This document shows, one piece after another, positions 49,831 to 59,426 of a stretch of DNA of 64,000 bases (position 1 is its first letter; each line of letters begins with the position of its first letter). A program made the position numbers and the translations under genes. Under the pieces are notes generated by a model. That model ran no database searches. It was not told the DNA's origin and saw nothing but the letters and a program-made list of their open reading frames with translations. The stretch comes from Hyphomicrobiaceae bacterium. Its GTDB lineage: Bacteria > Pseudomonadota > Alphaproteobacteria > Rhizobiales > Xanthobacteraceae. The stretch lies in NCBI GenBank assembly GCA_021324465.1, contig JAJPJB010000096.1, positions 1 to 64,000 of the forward strand, in the 5' to 3' direction.

Positions 49831-52827
49831 ATGACCGACACGGCTGCCAAAACGCGCGACTATTCCAAGACCCTGTTCCTGCCCAGGACCGATTTCCCGA
49901 TGCGCGCCGGCTTGCCGCACAAGGAGCCGGAGATCTTGGCGCGTTGGAAAAGGCTCGGCCTTTACGAAGCGCTGCGCGGTGCCGCCAAGGGGCGGCCGCG
50001 TTTTGTGCTGCATGACGGCCCGCCTTATGCCAACGGCAACATTCATATCGGGCATGCGCTCAACAAGATTCTCAAGGACGTGGTGACCAAAAGCCAGCAG
50101 ATGCTGGGCTTTGACTCCAATTATGTGCCCGGTTGGGACTGCCATGGCCTGCCGATCGAATGGAAGATCGAGGAGGAGAATTACCGGGCCAAGGGCAAGG
50201 CCAAGCCGGATTTTTCCAATCCCGCCGCACTGGTCGGATTCCGCAAAGAATGCCGGCAATTTGCCGAACATTGGATCAAGGTGCAGCGCGAGGAATTCGA
50301 GCGGCTCGGCGTCATCGGCGATTGGGCCCATCCCTATACGACCATGGAGTTTGCCGCCGAGGCGCAGATCGCGCGCGAACTCATGAAATTCGCCGCCAAC
50401 GGCACGCTCTACCGCGGCAGTAAGCCGGTGATGTGGTCGGTGGTGGAGAAGACCGCGCTCGCCGAAGCGGAGGTCGAATACGAGGACTACACGTCCGATA
50501 CCGTCTGGGTGAAGTTTCCGATCCGCCGTTCATCCGGAGAATCCGCGCCTGAAAGTCGTGAGCTCGCTGGCGCGTCAATTGTAATCTGGACTACGACTCC
50601 TTGGACAATTCCGGGCAATCGCGCGATCAGCTTTTCGCCGCGTATTGAATATGGACTCTATCAAGTCACCGACGCGCCGTTGGACAATTGGGCCAAGAAC
50701 GGTGACCTGCTTGTCCTGGCGGATAAACTTGCGCTCGATGTCCTGCGCCAAGCGCGCGTTACAGCTTACAAGCGAGTTAGAAGGGTCGAGGCGGATGATT
50801 TGGCAATCACTCTCTGTCAGCATCCGCTGAAGGGTTTCGGCGGCGGTTATGAGTTCAAGGTACCGCTGCTCGCCGGCGATCATGTCACCGAGGATACCGG
50901 CACGGGTTTCGTCCACACCGCGCCCGGGCACGGCCGCGAAGATTTCGACGTGTGGACGGCGAATGCCGCGACGCTCACGGCGCAAGGCATCAACACCCAT
51001 ATCCCTTATACCGTTGACGCCGACGGCCGTTTCACCGATCAGGCGCCCGGCTTCACCGGCAAGCGCGTGCTCACCGATAAGGGCGACAAGGGCGATGCCA
51101 ATGATGCGGTGATTAAAGCCTTGATCGATGCCGGCATGCTGCTCGCGCGCGGGCGGCTCAAACACCAATATCCGCATTCCTGGCGCTCGAAGAAGCCGGT
51201 GATCTTTCGCAATACGCCGCAATGGTTCATTGCGATGGACAAGGATATCGTGCGCCCGCACGACACGCTGCGCACACGGGCGCTGGCTGCGATCAAGGCA
51301 ACGCGCTGGGTGCCGCCGCAAGGCGAGAACCGCATCAACGGTATGATCGAGAGCCGGCCGGATTGGGTCATTTCGCGCCAGCGCGCCTGGGGCGTGCCGA
51401 TCACGGTCTTCATCAAGGAACAGCCGGACGGCTCGGTCGAGATTCTCAATGATCCGGATGTGAATCTCCGCATCATCAGGGCATTCGAGGCCGAGGGCGC
51501 CGATGCATGGTACGCGCCCGGCGCGCGCGAGCGCTTTTTGGGCGAGCGCGCCAATGAGGCTTGGCAAAAAGTCGACGACATTCTCGACGTCTGGTTCGAT
51601 TCCGGCTCGACCCATGCCTTCGTGCTGGAGGACGAGCGGCATTTTCCGGCGCTCGCCCATGTCAGGCGCAATGCGGACAACGGCGATGAAATCGTAATGT
51701 ATCTCGAAGGCTCAGACCAGCATCGCGGCTGGTTTCAGTCTTCGCTTCTGGAAAGTTGCGGCACGCGCGGCCGCGCGCCGTTCGACATCGTACTCACCCA
51801 CGGCTTCGTGCTCGACGAGGACGGGCGCAAAATGTCCAAGTCGCTCGGCAATGTCACGGCGCCGCAGGACGTGATCAAACAATCCGGCGCCGACATCTTG
51901 CGGATGTGGGTCTGTGCTGCCGATTATGCCGACGATCTGCGCATCGGTCCGGAAATCCTGAAAACGACCGTCGATACTTATCGCAAGCTGCGCAATACGC
52001 TGCGCTGGATGCTCGGCAACCTCGCGCATTTCGAGGACAATGAGCGGGTCAAAGCCGAGCGTATGCCGGAGCTCGAGCGGCTCATTCTGCATCGGCTCAC
52101 CGAGCTCGATGCCTTAATCAAGCAGGCTTACCGGGACTTCGACTATAAGCGCATCTTCGCCGCGCTGAACACTTTCATGACGGTTGACCTCTCGGCGTTT
52201 TATTTCGACATCCGCAAAGACGCCCTCTATTGCGATCCATACTCGTCCAACACGCGCAAATCCTGCCTTACGGTGCTCGATTACGTGTTTCGCTGCACCA
52301 CCTGCTGGCTGGCGCCGCTTTTGTGCTTCACCGCCGAGGAAGCCTGGCTCGCGCGCTATCCCGACGCGCAGTCGGTCCATCTCGAAAGCTTTCCCGACAC
52401 ATTGCCGGCGTGGCGCAATGATGCGCTCGCCGAGAAATGGCGCAAGGTGCGCAACGTGCGCCGGGTCGTGACCGGTGCGCTCGAACTCGAGCGCGCCGCC
52501 AAACGCATCGGCTCCTCGCTCGAGGCGCATCCACTGATCTATGTCGCCGATGCGGATTTGTTTTCTGCCGTGGTCGATATCGATCTCGCCGAGGTGTGCA
52601 TCACGTCGGGCGCCACTTTGGTCGAAGGCGAGGGGCCAGCCGAAGCTTTTCGCTTGCCGGACGTGTCCGGCGTCGCCGTCGTGCCGGAATCGGCGCAAGG
52701 CAGGAAATGCGCGCGGTCGTGGAAGATCTTGCCCTCCGTCGGGCTCGATCCGCAATTTCCTGACGTGACGCCGCGGGATGCGCAGGCGTTGCGCGAATGG
52801 GAAGCGATGCGCAAGGCGGCCGAGTAA
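49831..52827 (+). CDS. ileS: Isoleucine--tRNA ligase
   Basis: The 998-residue class I synthetase has the HIGH-type motif in [20 protein letters not shown] (about residue 70), the editing-domain region [20 protein letters not shown] and [18 protein letters not shown], and the KMSKS motif in [18 protein letters not shown] (about 667), followed by the anticodon-binding helices. No C-terminal zinc-finger Cys cluster of the E. coli type is seen. It charges tRNA-Ile and edits Val. lspA begins six bases after its stop, so they form an operon. Confidence 0.97.
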   Translation: MTDTAAKTRDYSKTLFLPRTDFPMRAGLPHKEPEILARWKRLGLYEALRGAAKGRPRFVLHDGPPYANGNIHIGHALNKILKDVVTKSQQMLGFDSNYVPGWDCHGLPIEWKIEEENYRAKGKAKPDFSNPAALVGFRKECRQFAEHWIKVQREEFERLGVIGDWAHPYTTMEFAAEAQIARELMKFAANGTLYRGSKPVMWSVVEKTALAEAEVEYEDYTSDTVWVKFPIRRSSGESAPESRELAGASIVIWTTTPWTIPGNRAISFSPRIEYGLYQVTDAPLDNWAKNGDLLVLADKLALDVLRQARVTAYKRVRRVEADDLAITLCQHPLKGFGGGYEFKVPLLAGDHVTEDTGTGFVHTAPGHGREDFDVWTANAATLTAQGINTHIPYTVDADGRFTDQAPGFTGKRVLTDKGDKGDANDAVIKALIDAGMLLARGRLKHQYPHSWRSKKPVIFRNTPQWFIAMDKDIVRPHDTLRTRALAAIKATRWVPPQGENRINGMIESRPDWVISRQRAWGVPITVFIKEQPDGSVEILNDPDVNLRIIRAFEAEGADAWYAPGARERFLGERANEAWQKVDDILDVWFDSGSTHAFVLEDERHFPALAHVRRNADNGDEIVMYLEGSDQHRGWFQSSLLESCGTRGRAPFDIVLTHGFVLDEDGRKMSKSLGNVTAPQDVIKQSGADILRMWVCAADYADDLRIGPEILKTTVDTYRKLRNTLRWMLGNLAHFEDNERVKAERMPELERLILHRLTELDALIKQAYRDFDYKRIFAALNTFMTVDLSAFYFDIRKDALYCDPYSSNTRKSCLTVLDYVFRCTTCWLAPLLCFTAEEAWLARYPDAQSVHLESFPDTLPAWRNDALAEKWRKVRNVRRVVTGALELERAAKRIGSSLEAHPLIYVADADLFSAVVDIDLAEVCITSGATLVEGEGPAEAFRLPDVSGVAVVPESAQGRKCARSWKILPSVGLDPQFPDVTPRDAQALREWEAMRKAAE

Positions 52828-52833
52828 CAGGCA

Positions 52834-53388
52834 ATGGCGACGGACGCGGTGTCAGGCAATGCGAACGATGCGCCGGGGCGCTCCTTGCTGTGGGGCCGGC
52901 TTTCCGCATTCGGTCTTCTGACGACGCTGCTCACCGCTGCTGCCGATCAAGGGAGCAAATTCTGGCTCTTGTTGCCGGCGCATCTGCCCGAGCGGGGGCC
53001 GATCGCCCTTGGTCCGTTCATCGATATCGTCCTGACCTGGAATACCGGCATCAGCTACGGGTTGTTTCCGCAACAGAGCGCGGCCGGCATCTGGGCGCTG
53101 TTTGCGATCAAACTTGGCGCGGTGATCTTCCTGTGGATTTGGCTCGCCCGCGCCGGGTCGCGACTGACTGCCGCAGCCTTGGGCCTGATCATCGGCGGCG
53201 CCGTCGGCAATGCCATCGACCGGCTGCATTGGCCCGGCGTCATGGATTTCGTGTTGTTTCACATTGAGACGGCAAGCTTCAGCTTTCGCTGGTATGTATT
53301 CAACCTTGCCGATGTGGCGATTGTTGCGGGGGTCGTGGGACTTTTGTATGAATCGCTGCACGCTGGAGGTGCCGCAAAAGCGCCCTGA
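52834..53388 (+). CDS. lspA: Lipoprotein signal peptidase (signal peptidase II)
   Basis: The 184-residue inner-membrane protease has four membrane helices and the two catalytic Asp blocks: GLIIGGAVGNAIDRLHWPGV and FNLADVAIVAGVVGLL. The conserved early motifs DQGSKFW and TWNTGISYGLFP are also present. It cleaves prolipoproteins after lipid attachment. It follows ileS by six bases, the standard arrangement. Confidence 0.96.
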   Translation: MATDAVSGNANDAPGRSLLWGRLSAFGLLTTLLTAAADQGSKFWLLLPAHLPERGPIALGPFIDIVLTWNTGISYGLFPQQSAAGIWALFAIKLGAVIFLWIWLARAGSRLTAAALGLIIGGAVGNAIDRLHWPGVMDFVLFHIETASFSFRWYVFNLADVAIVAGVVGLLYESLHAGGAAKAP

Positions 53389-53488
53389 TCGCCCTTATAA
53401 ACCAGCTCCGGGGCGATTTGGGTCGGGCATTGATCCCGTTAGCTTCAAGGTAAATCGGCCTCGAATGGCACCAGGTCGGGGTGAGGGC

Positions 53489-54199
53489 ATGCCGCAAGAT
53501 CGAATGACGGTCGGCTGCAGGATTGCCGACACCGATGGCCAGAACCGCCGTCGTATCGGATTGGCTTACGGGGTGTTTGCAACGGCCCTTGCGGCGCTGC
53601 TCTGTGCGCAGGCGGGCGCAGCCCGCGCGGGTGACGACACCGCCGCCCAGGAATCCTTGACGGACAAGTTCTGGAAGACGCTTGGTCTGAAGAACCCCGG
53701 GGAGACGGAATACGAGATCAATTACAGCGAGCGCTCGCCGCTGGTGGTACCCCCGAACCGCAATCTGCCGCCGCCCACCTCCGGCGCTGCGCCGGTGGCC
53801 AACTGGCCGAAGGATCCCGACCTTGCGCGGCGAAAAGCCAGCAAGGACGACGACAAGCCCGTCATCCGCAATTACGACAGCGTGATTGAATCCGGACGCG
53901 CCCTGACACCGGAAGAGCTCAATCGAGTCAGCAGAGATCCCAAGCATGTGGCGGCGCCAGGCACGCCCGAACAGAGCACGCCGGATACAGGACCGAAAAA
54001 AAGCTTCTGGAGCTTCGACTGGCTCAATCCCAACAAGGAGCAATACGCGACCTTTACCGGCGAGCCGCCGCGGGTCAGCCTGACCGATCCGCCGCCGGGC
54101 TACATGACGCCTTCGCCGGATCAGCCCTATGGGATCGTGCCTGAGCACAAGACCTACAAGCCGAAGCCGCTGGCGGAGCGCGCCGATCCGGTGCGCTAG
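53489..54199 (+). CDS. DUF3035/BamF-like secreted protein
   Basis: The ATG at 53489, after a GGTGAGGG-type Shine-Dalgarno, gives 236 residues. A signal peptide (YGVFATALAALLCAQAGAARA) is followed by a short helix LTDKFWKTLGLKNPGETEYE and the motif YSERSPLVVPPNRNLPPPTS, the hallmark of DUF3035 proteins such as BamF, an alphaproteobacterial accessory of the outer-membrane BAM complex. BamF is a lipoprotein, but no lipobox Cys is evident here. The rest is Pro/Lys-rich and mostly disordered (FWSFDWLNPNKEQYATFTGE). The position between lspA and the M16 genes is typical for this family. Confidence 0.68.
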   Translation: MPQDRMTVGCRIADTDGQNRRRIGLAYGVFATALAALLCAQAGAARAGDDTAAQESLTDKFWKTLGLKNPGETEYEINYSERSPLVVPPNRNLPPPTSGAAPVANWPKDPDLARRKASKDDDKPVIRNYDSVIESGRALTPEELNRVSRDPKHVAAPGTPEQSTPDTGPKKSFWSFDWLNPNKEQYATFTGEPPRVSLTDPPPGYMTPSPDQPYGIVPEHKTYKPKPLAERADPVR

Positions 54200-54517
54200 C
54201 ACATGGATCGGAGAATCGGTTTTCAGCTTCGAATGTGCGGCAACAAGTCTCGCGTTGGCGACAAATCGGAATATCGGCTTCTCGATCGGCGTGGATACAA
54301 GCGCGCCAAAGATGTCGGTACTGGTTTTGCGGACGGTCAAGGCCGAAGGCGGCTGTGAATCGCGGGCCGGTCTAAGGCCGGTCCGAAGTTGAGGGAGCTC
54401 GGGGCGATGAGGGGCCCCGATTGAGCTGCGATTATCCACGCTTGGGTGTCGAGATTGGTATCGACATTGCATGTCGATACGCAACAGGCGCGCGGGGCGC
54501 GTCAGCGAGGTGAGACT
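54200..54517. other. 318-base intergenic region with repeats and a palindrome
   Basis: The region holds a direct duplication GGCCGGTC-TAA-GGCCGGTC (about 54365-54385), a GC hairpin with arms CGGGGC and GCCCCG (about 54400-54420) that may end the upstream transcript, and the palindromic element listed separately. I see no gene. Confidence 0.55.
54447..54480. promoter_or_regulatory. Perfect palindrome with extra half-site upstream of the M16 operon
   Basis: The arms GTATCGACAT (54458-54467) and ATGTCGATAC (54471-54480) are perfect inverted repeats with a three-base centre. A third half-site TGTCGA lies at 54447-54452, so TGTCGA, TCGACA and TGTCGA occur in alternating orientation. The palindrome ends 37 bases before the peptidase start. 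It looks like an operator for a dimeric regulator; the regulator is unknown. Confidence 0.5.
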
Positions 54518-55891
54518 TTGTCCAATATTCCGATGCGCGCCGCGACGCTCGCCGTGGGCTGTGTGCTGCCGCTGGCGATTGCCGCGAATGGGGCCGGTGC
54601 AGCGACCGGTCCTGATGTCGCCGATTTCAAGTTGGCCAATGGCCTGGAGATCGTCGTTGTGCCCGATCACCGTGCGCCGGTGGTGACGCATATGATCTGG
54701 TATAAGGTCGGCGCTGCCGATGAGACGCCGGGCAAATCCGGTCTCGCGCATTTTCTCGAACATCTGATGTTCAAGGGCACCCAGAAAAATCCGGGCGCGG
54801 CCTTCTCGCAGGATATCGCGGCTATCGGCGGCCAGGAGAATGCGTTCACGACCAGCGACTATACCGGCTTCTATCAGCGCGTGCCGCGCGAGCATCTCAA
54901 AGAGATGATGGCGCTCGAAGCGGATCGCATCACCGGGCTGGTGCTCACCGACGCGGTCGTCAAGCCCGAGCTCAATGTCGTGCTCGAAGAGCAATATATG
55001 CGCGTCGCCAACAATCCGGGCGCGCGCTTGAGCGAGCAAATGGACGCCGCGCTCTATCTCAATCATCCATACGGCCGGCCGGTGATCGGCTGGCGTCAGG
55101 AGATCGAGAAGCTGACGCGCGATGACGCGCTCGATTTCTACCGGCGCTTCTACTCGCCCAACAATGCGGTTGTCGTTATCGCCGGCGACGTAACGCCGGA
55201 CGAAGTGAAGGCCGACGCCGAGGAGACCTACGCCAAGGTCCCGGTTCGCACCGCGGCCAATCCGCGGCAGCGGCCGAAAGAGCCGGTGCAGGAAGCGCCG
55301 CGCACGGTTACGCTCGCCGATTCGCGCGTGGAGCAGCCGAGCGTGACGCGCGAATATCTGACGCCATCGGAAACCACCGCGAAACCCGGCGAGAGCGAGG
55401 CATTGGATGTGCTGGCGCACGTCCTCGGCCACGGCGCCAACAGCCGCCTGTATCGGACCTTGGTCGTCGACAAGAGCATCGCGCTGACGGCCGGCGCCTA
55501 TTATTCCGGCACCGCGCTCGATTACGCCAAGCTCGGCGTTTACGCCACGCCCAAGCCCGGTGTCACCCTGCGCGAGGTCGAGCAGGGCATCGATGCGGTG
55601 CTCAACGATGTCATTGCTCAGGGCGTCGCCGACGACGAGCTCGATCGCGCTAAGACCCGCCTGATCGCTGATGCCGTTTACGCGCAGGATAACCAGGCGA
55701 CGCTGGCACGCTGGTATGGGTCGGCGCTGGCGACCGGGCAGACTGTCGATATGGTCCGTAGCTGGCCCGATCGCATCCGCGCGGTGACTGCCCAGGCCGT
55801 GCAGCAGGCCGCCCGCGCTTGGCTCGATCGCCGGCGGTCGGTGACCGGCTATCTCGTCAAAAGCCTGCAGCCTGAGGAGAGCCGCTCGTGA
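54518..55891 (+). CDS. M16 zinc metallopeptidase, catalytic member
   Basis: A TTG at 54518, seven bases after GAGG, gives 457 residues; an ATG at 54533 is too far from the Shine-Dalgarno. A signal peptide (LAVGCVLPLAIAANGAGAA) is followed by the M16 domain. The inverted zinc motif HFLEH (His78, Glu81, His82) in GKSGLAHFLEHLMFKGTQKN and the third ligand region ELNVVLEEQYMR are intact. A second, non-catalytic lobe follows (GHGANSRLYRTLVVDKS). It should degrade peptides in the periplasm. The next gene encodes the partner lacking zinc ligands and overlaps by four bases. Confidence 0.92.
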   Translation: MSNIPMRAATLAVGCVLPLAIAANGAGAATGPDVADFKLANGLEIVVVPDHRAPVVTHMIWYKVGAADETPGKSGLAHFLEHLMFKGTQKNPGAAFSQDIAAIGGQENAFTTSDYTGFYQRVPREHLKEMMALEADRITGLVLTDAVVKPELNVVLEEQYMRVANNPGARLSEQMDAALYLNHPYGRPVIGWRQEIEKLTRDDALDFYRRFYSPNNAVVVIAGDVTPDEVKADAEETYAKVPVRTAANPRQRPKEPVQEAPRTVTLADSRVEQPSVTREYLTPSETTAKPGESEALDVLAHVLGHGANSRLYRTLVVDKSIALTAGAYYSGTALDYAKLGVYATPKPGVTLREVEQGIDAVLNDVIAQGVADDELDRAKTRLIADAVYAQDNQATLARWYGSALATGQTVDMVRSWPDRIRAVTAQAVQQAARAWLDRRRSVTGYLVKSLQPEESRS

Positions 55892-57255
55892 ATGCTTTTA
55901 CTCTGACGTCGTCCACGCTCCGACACCTGGCCTATGCGCTCGCCCTGCCGCTGTTAGTGACGGCCTTCGCCGCTCCTGCCGGCGCGACCACGATCGAGCG
56001 CGTGGTGAGCCCGGGCGGCATCGAGGTCTGGCTGGTGCACGAGCCGGCCGTGCCGCTGATCGCAATGGATTTCGCATTTATCGGCGGCGCTGTGCAGGAT
56101 CCGCCGGGCAAGGCCGGCACCGCCAATCTGATGGCTTCGCTGCTCGATGAAGGTGCGGGCGATCTCGATTCCAAGGCGTTCTCGGATCGTCTCGAGCGCC
56201 GGGCGATCGAGATGAATTTTTCCGCCGAGCGCGACCATATTCGCGGCTCGCTGCGCACGCTTTCCGAAAATTGCGACGAGGCATTCGATCTGTTGCGGTT
56301 GGCGGTGACTTCGCCGCGTTTCGATGCTTCCGATGTCGAGCTCAATCGCGCGCAGATCCTCTCAGTCTTGCGCCGACAGACGACAAGCCCGAGCGACATC
56401 GCAAGCCTGCGCTGGTGGCAAACCGCATTCGAGGGTCATCCTTACGGCCGGCCGGTCAACGGCACGCCGGAAACGCTGCAGGCGATTACCGTCGACGATC
56501 TCAAGACCTACGCGCACAAGGTCCTAGCGCGAGCCAATCTGAAAGTCTCGGTGGTCGGCGACATCGATGCCGAAACCTTGAAGCCGCTGCTTGACCGCGT
56601 ATTCGGCGCGCTGCCAAAGGAGCCGGACCTTGCGCCGGTCGACAATGTCACGCCGCAGGGGCTCGGCCGGCGCATCGATGTCTCGCTCGACGTGCCGCAG
56701 ACGGTGGTCGATTTCGGCGGGCCCGGCATCGCGCGCAAGGATCCCGATTTCATGGCCGCCTATATCGTCAATCACATCCTCGGCGGCGGCGCCTCCGACT
56801 CGCGGCTCTATCAAGAAGTGCGAGAGAAGCGCGGCCTGGTCTATTCGGTCTCCGACAGCCTGGTCTGGCTCGACCACGCGGCCGTCATGATCGGCGGCAC
56901 CGCGACGCGGGCCGATCGGACCAACGAGACAGTTGATCTCATCCAAAGGGAGATCCATCGGCTTGCTGAAAACGGGCCGACGGAAGAAGAGCTGATCGAG
57001 GCCAAGAACTATCTCAACAGCTCGTTTGCGCTCAATCTCGACACGTCGAGCAAGATCGCCTCGCTCCTGGTTCAATTGCAGCTTGACGGGCTTGGCAGCG
57101 ATTACTTCGTCAAACGACCGGAAATGATCGCGGCGGTGACGCTCGACGACGCCAAGCGGGTGGCCAAGCGCCTCCTCGACAACGGGCTTCTGGTCACAGT
57201 CGTCGGCAGGCCGCAGGGCGTCGCCGCTTCGACCGCGCCGCCGACGGCGCATTAG
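55888..57255 (+). CDS. M16 family peptidase-like protein, zinc site lost
   Basis: A GTG start overlapping the previous stop (GTGA) gives 455 residues with a signal peptide (ALPLLVTAFAAPAGA). The fold is that of M16 (AMDFAFIGGAVQDPPGKAGT, VNHILGGGASDSRLYQEVRE, KRGLVYSVSDSLVW), but the region aligned with HXXEH reads ANLMASLLDEGAG, so the catalytic residues are absent. The pair resembles the beta/alpha subunits of mitochondrial processing peptidase, with this one likely the substrate-binding partner. Confidence 0.92.
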   Translation: MNAFTLTSSTLRHLAYALALPLLVTAFAAPAGATTIERVVSPGGIEVWLVHEPAVPLIAMDFAFIGGAVQDPPGKAGTANLMASLLDEGAGDLDSKAFSDRLERRAIEMNFSAERDHIRGSLRTLSENCDEAFDLLRLAVTSPRFDASDVELNRAQILSVLRRQTTSPSDIASLRWWQTAFEGHPYGRPVNGTPETLQAITVDDLKTYAHKVLARANLKVSVVGDIDAETLKPLLDRVFGALPKEPDLAPVDNVTPQGLGRRIDVSLDVPQTVVDFGGPGIARKDPDFMAAYIVNHILGGGASDSRLYQEVREKRGLVYSVSDSLVWLDHAAVMIGGTATRADRTNETVDLIQREIHRLAENGPTEEELIEAKNYLNSSFALNLDTSSKIASLLVQLQLDGLGSDYFVKRPEMIAAVTLDDAKRVAKRLLDNGLLVTVVGRPQGVAASTAPPTAH

Positions 57256-57402
57256 TGTCGCGCTGCTCTCTCCTCTCCTGAAAGGGACAGGATGGTTGCC
57301 GTAGGCGACTGGGGAAGTTCCTTGCGCAGTGCGGGACCTCCGCCGGGCTCGCTTTGTTCGCCCGCCTTCCCCGTTGGGGAGGAGGGGGTGCTACGCTGCG
57401 GC

Positions 57403-57825
57403 ATGATTCGCATCACTCCCAGGATTGTCGTTGACGAGCGCGAGATCCACGAGCAATTCATGCGCGCATCAGGGCCGGGCGGGCAGAATGTCAACAAGCT
57501 TTCGAGCGCGGTGCAACTGCGCTTTGACGTCCGTCACTCGCCCTCGCTGCCGCCCGATGTGCGGGCGCGGCTCGAACGGCTTGCCGGCTCGCGGCTGACC
57601 GGCGAGGGGGTGCTTATCATTACCGCCCGGCGCCATCGCACGCAGGCGCGCAATCGCGAAGACGCGCTCGAACGCCTCATCGACCTGATCCGCCGCGCCG
57701 CGGCGGCTCCCCTGCCGCGCCGGCCGACGAAACCGACCAGGGCCGCGCACGAGCGCCGCATCGAAAGCAAGAAACGGCGTTCCGGTATCAAGCGGCTGCG
57801 CCGGGCCAAACCGTCGTTCGACTGA
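57403..57825 (+). CDS. arfB: Alternative ribosome-rescue factor ArfB (ICT1/YaeJ)
   Basis: The ATG at 57403 gives 140 residues, the normal length. The catalytic GGQ is in MRASGPGGQNVNKLSSAVQL, followed by a basic C-terminal tail (ESKKRRSGIKRLRRAKPSF) that enters the empty mRNA channel. It hydrolyses peptidyl-tRNA on stalled ribosomes that lack a stop codon. The upstream in-frame extension from 57292 has unlike composition and is rejected. Confidence 0.94.
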   Translation: MIRITPRIVVDEREIHEQFMRASGPGGQNVNKLSSAVQLRFDVRHSPSLPPDVRARLERLAGSRLTGEGVLIITARRHRTQARNREDALERLIDLIRRAAAAPLPRRPTKPTRAAHERRIESKKRRSGIKRLRRAKPSFD

Positions 57826-57949
57826 ACGGCGCCCTTTGCAGCATTCGGGTGGTCGCGCGAGATGGCTGCGCATATCTGCCGGTCGTGAGCTTCTCGCGGC
57901 GCGTTTGTCGCGCATTTCGGCCACTATTCTAAATGCAGGAGAAGGCGCT

Positions 57950-58696
57950 ATGACGGTAATGACACGAGCACGGTCCGCTCCGGCGGCGCGCCCGATCGCC
58001 GTGCGTGTTGCCGCACTCGACTGGGCGACAATCGGCAGCGAACTTGATGCGTACGGCTGTGCCACCACGGGACCGCTCCTGTCAGGCGGCGAATGCAAGA
58101 CAGTGACGGCCTATTATCCGCAGGATGACAAGTTCCGCAGCAAGGTGATCATGACGCGTCACGGCTTCGGCCGCGGCGAATACAAGTATTTTGCTTATCC
58201 CTTGCCGGAGAGCGTTGCGGCGCTGCGCAGCGCGCTCTATCCGCCGCTTGCGGACATCGCCAACCGCTGGAACGAGGCGATGGGGATCGAAATTCGCTAT
58301 CCAGGCGAGCATTCTGCTTACCTGAAACGCTGCCACAAAGCTGGGCAGACCAAGCCAACGCCGCTCCTCCTGCAATATGGCGAGGGCGATTACAACTGCC
58401 TGCATCAGGATATTTACGGCGAGAACGTCTTTCCGCTGCAGGTGGCGTTCTTGTTGTCGGAGCCGGGAGCGGACTTCACCGGCGGCGAATTCATGCTCAC
58501 CGAGCAGCGGTCGCGCATGCAGTCGCGCGCCGAAGTCGTGCCGCTGCGGCAAGGCGAGGGCGTAATCTTCCCGGTGCATCACCGACCGGTGCGCGGCACG
58601 CGGGGCACCTATCGCGTCATCATGCGGCACGGTGTCAGCCGCCTGCGCTCCGGCCACCGGCATACGCTCGGCGTGATTTTTCACGATGCGGCATGA
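57950..58696 (+). CDS. 2-oxoglutarate/Fe(II)-dependent oxygenase
   Basis: The ATG at 57950 with a GGAGAAGG Shine-Dalgarno gives 248 residues. The double-stranded beta-helix carries the iron triad His-X-Asp in YNCLHQDIYGENVFPLQVAF and the distal His in EGVIFPVHHRPVRGTRGTYR, with Arg for 2-oxoglutarate. The central region contains RYPGEHSAYLKRCHKAGQTK. It resembles prolyl-hydroxylase-type oxygenases found near DNA-alkylation repair genes in rhizobia, though no ada or alkA gene is here. The substrate is unknown. Confidence 0.85.
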   Translation: MTVMTRARSAPAARPIAVRVAALDWATIGSELDAYGCATTGPLLSGGECKTVTAYYPQDDKFRSKVIMTRHGFGRGEYKYFAYPLPESVAALRSALYPPLADIANRWNEAMGIEIRYPGEHSAYLKRCHKAGQTKPTPLLLQYGEGDYNCLHQDIYGENVFPLQVAFLLSEPGADFTGGEFMLTEQRSRMQSRAEVVPLRQGEGVIFPVHHRPVRGTRGTYRVIMRHGVSRLRSGHRHTLGVIFHDAA

Positions 58697-58809
58697 GGAG
58701 TGCTGCCGGTGGCCGACCGTGTCGCCGATTGGGCCGCGCCGCGAGCCGTCGCGCTTATCCATTCTCCCTTCGCGCTTTCATCAGGTGGCCGCCGCGCTGC
58801 GGTTCACAA

Positions 58810-59319
58810 CTAGACGAGCTTGACGCCCATCTCGGTGAGTCCGTGAATGGTGAAAGCGCTCAGTCCCCAGCCGAGCGCAATGCCGCCTAAGGCCATCATG
58901 GCAATCGCGTAGTAATAAAGCGCTTTTGGTCCGGTATTGGTCTCGATTTCGATGACCGCCTCGGCGGGATTCTCGGGGTCATAGCGCACCCGCACCTTCC
59001 TTCCGGCGGGATAGGCGGCAACGATTGCCGCCATGTCCTGCTCGCGTCCTTCATTGGACGCCCAGAAAATGCGGCTCGAAGCAAAATCCCTGTCGGCGAC
59101 GTGATAAATATAGCGCACAGCGGCTGCATAAATTGTTCGCTGCTTCGGATCGGGCATTTCGAGTGCCGACGCCGTGATCGTGCCGTCGGTCGTCGGCCAG
59201 CCCCTGCTTGCAGCAACACGCGCATGGTGCCGGCGCTGCGCGAGGAACACGAGACAGCCAACGGTGTAGACGATCAGGCCGCAAGCGATCAGGATGGCGT
59301 CAGCCCATAACGGGTTCAT
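58810..59319 (-). CDS. DUF3592 membrane protein
   Basis: The 169-residue product has an N-terminal membrane helix ([20 protein letters not shown]), a beta-rich extracytoplasmic domain with [20 protein letters not shown] and [20 protein letters not shown], and a C-terminal helix [20 protein letters not shown]. The GWPTTDGTI and VRYDPENP blocks are the DUF3592 signature. The role is unknown. It is divergent from mutL with about 107 bases between. Confidence 0.85.
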   Translation of the reverse strand: MNPLWADAILIACGLIVYTVGCLVFLAQRRHHARVAASRGWPTTDGTITASALEMPDPKQRTIYAAAVRYIYHVADRDFASSRIFWASNEGREQDMAAIVAAYPAGRKVRVRYDPENPAEAVIEIETNTGPKALYYYAIAMMALGGIALGWGLSAFTIHGLTEMGVKLV

Positions 59320-59426
59320 GCTGCACTCCAGACAGCCCGCAGATACGGGCGCGCGCTTTTCTGCCGCGGATTTCGCTTGCGATCAATCCGGGCTACTTTA
59401 CAGCCGACTCGCGAGACCAGCCGCTC

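Noticed and set aside
53300-55432. Antisense open frame of 710 codons over lspA, the DUF3035-like gene and the first M16 gene
   Set aside because: It covers three clear genes on the plus strand and encodes an Arg/His/Leu-rich product without any domain.
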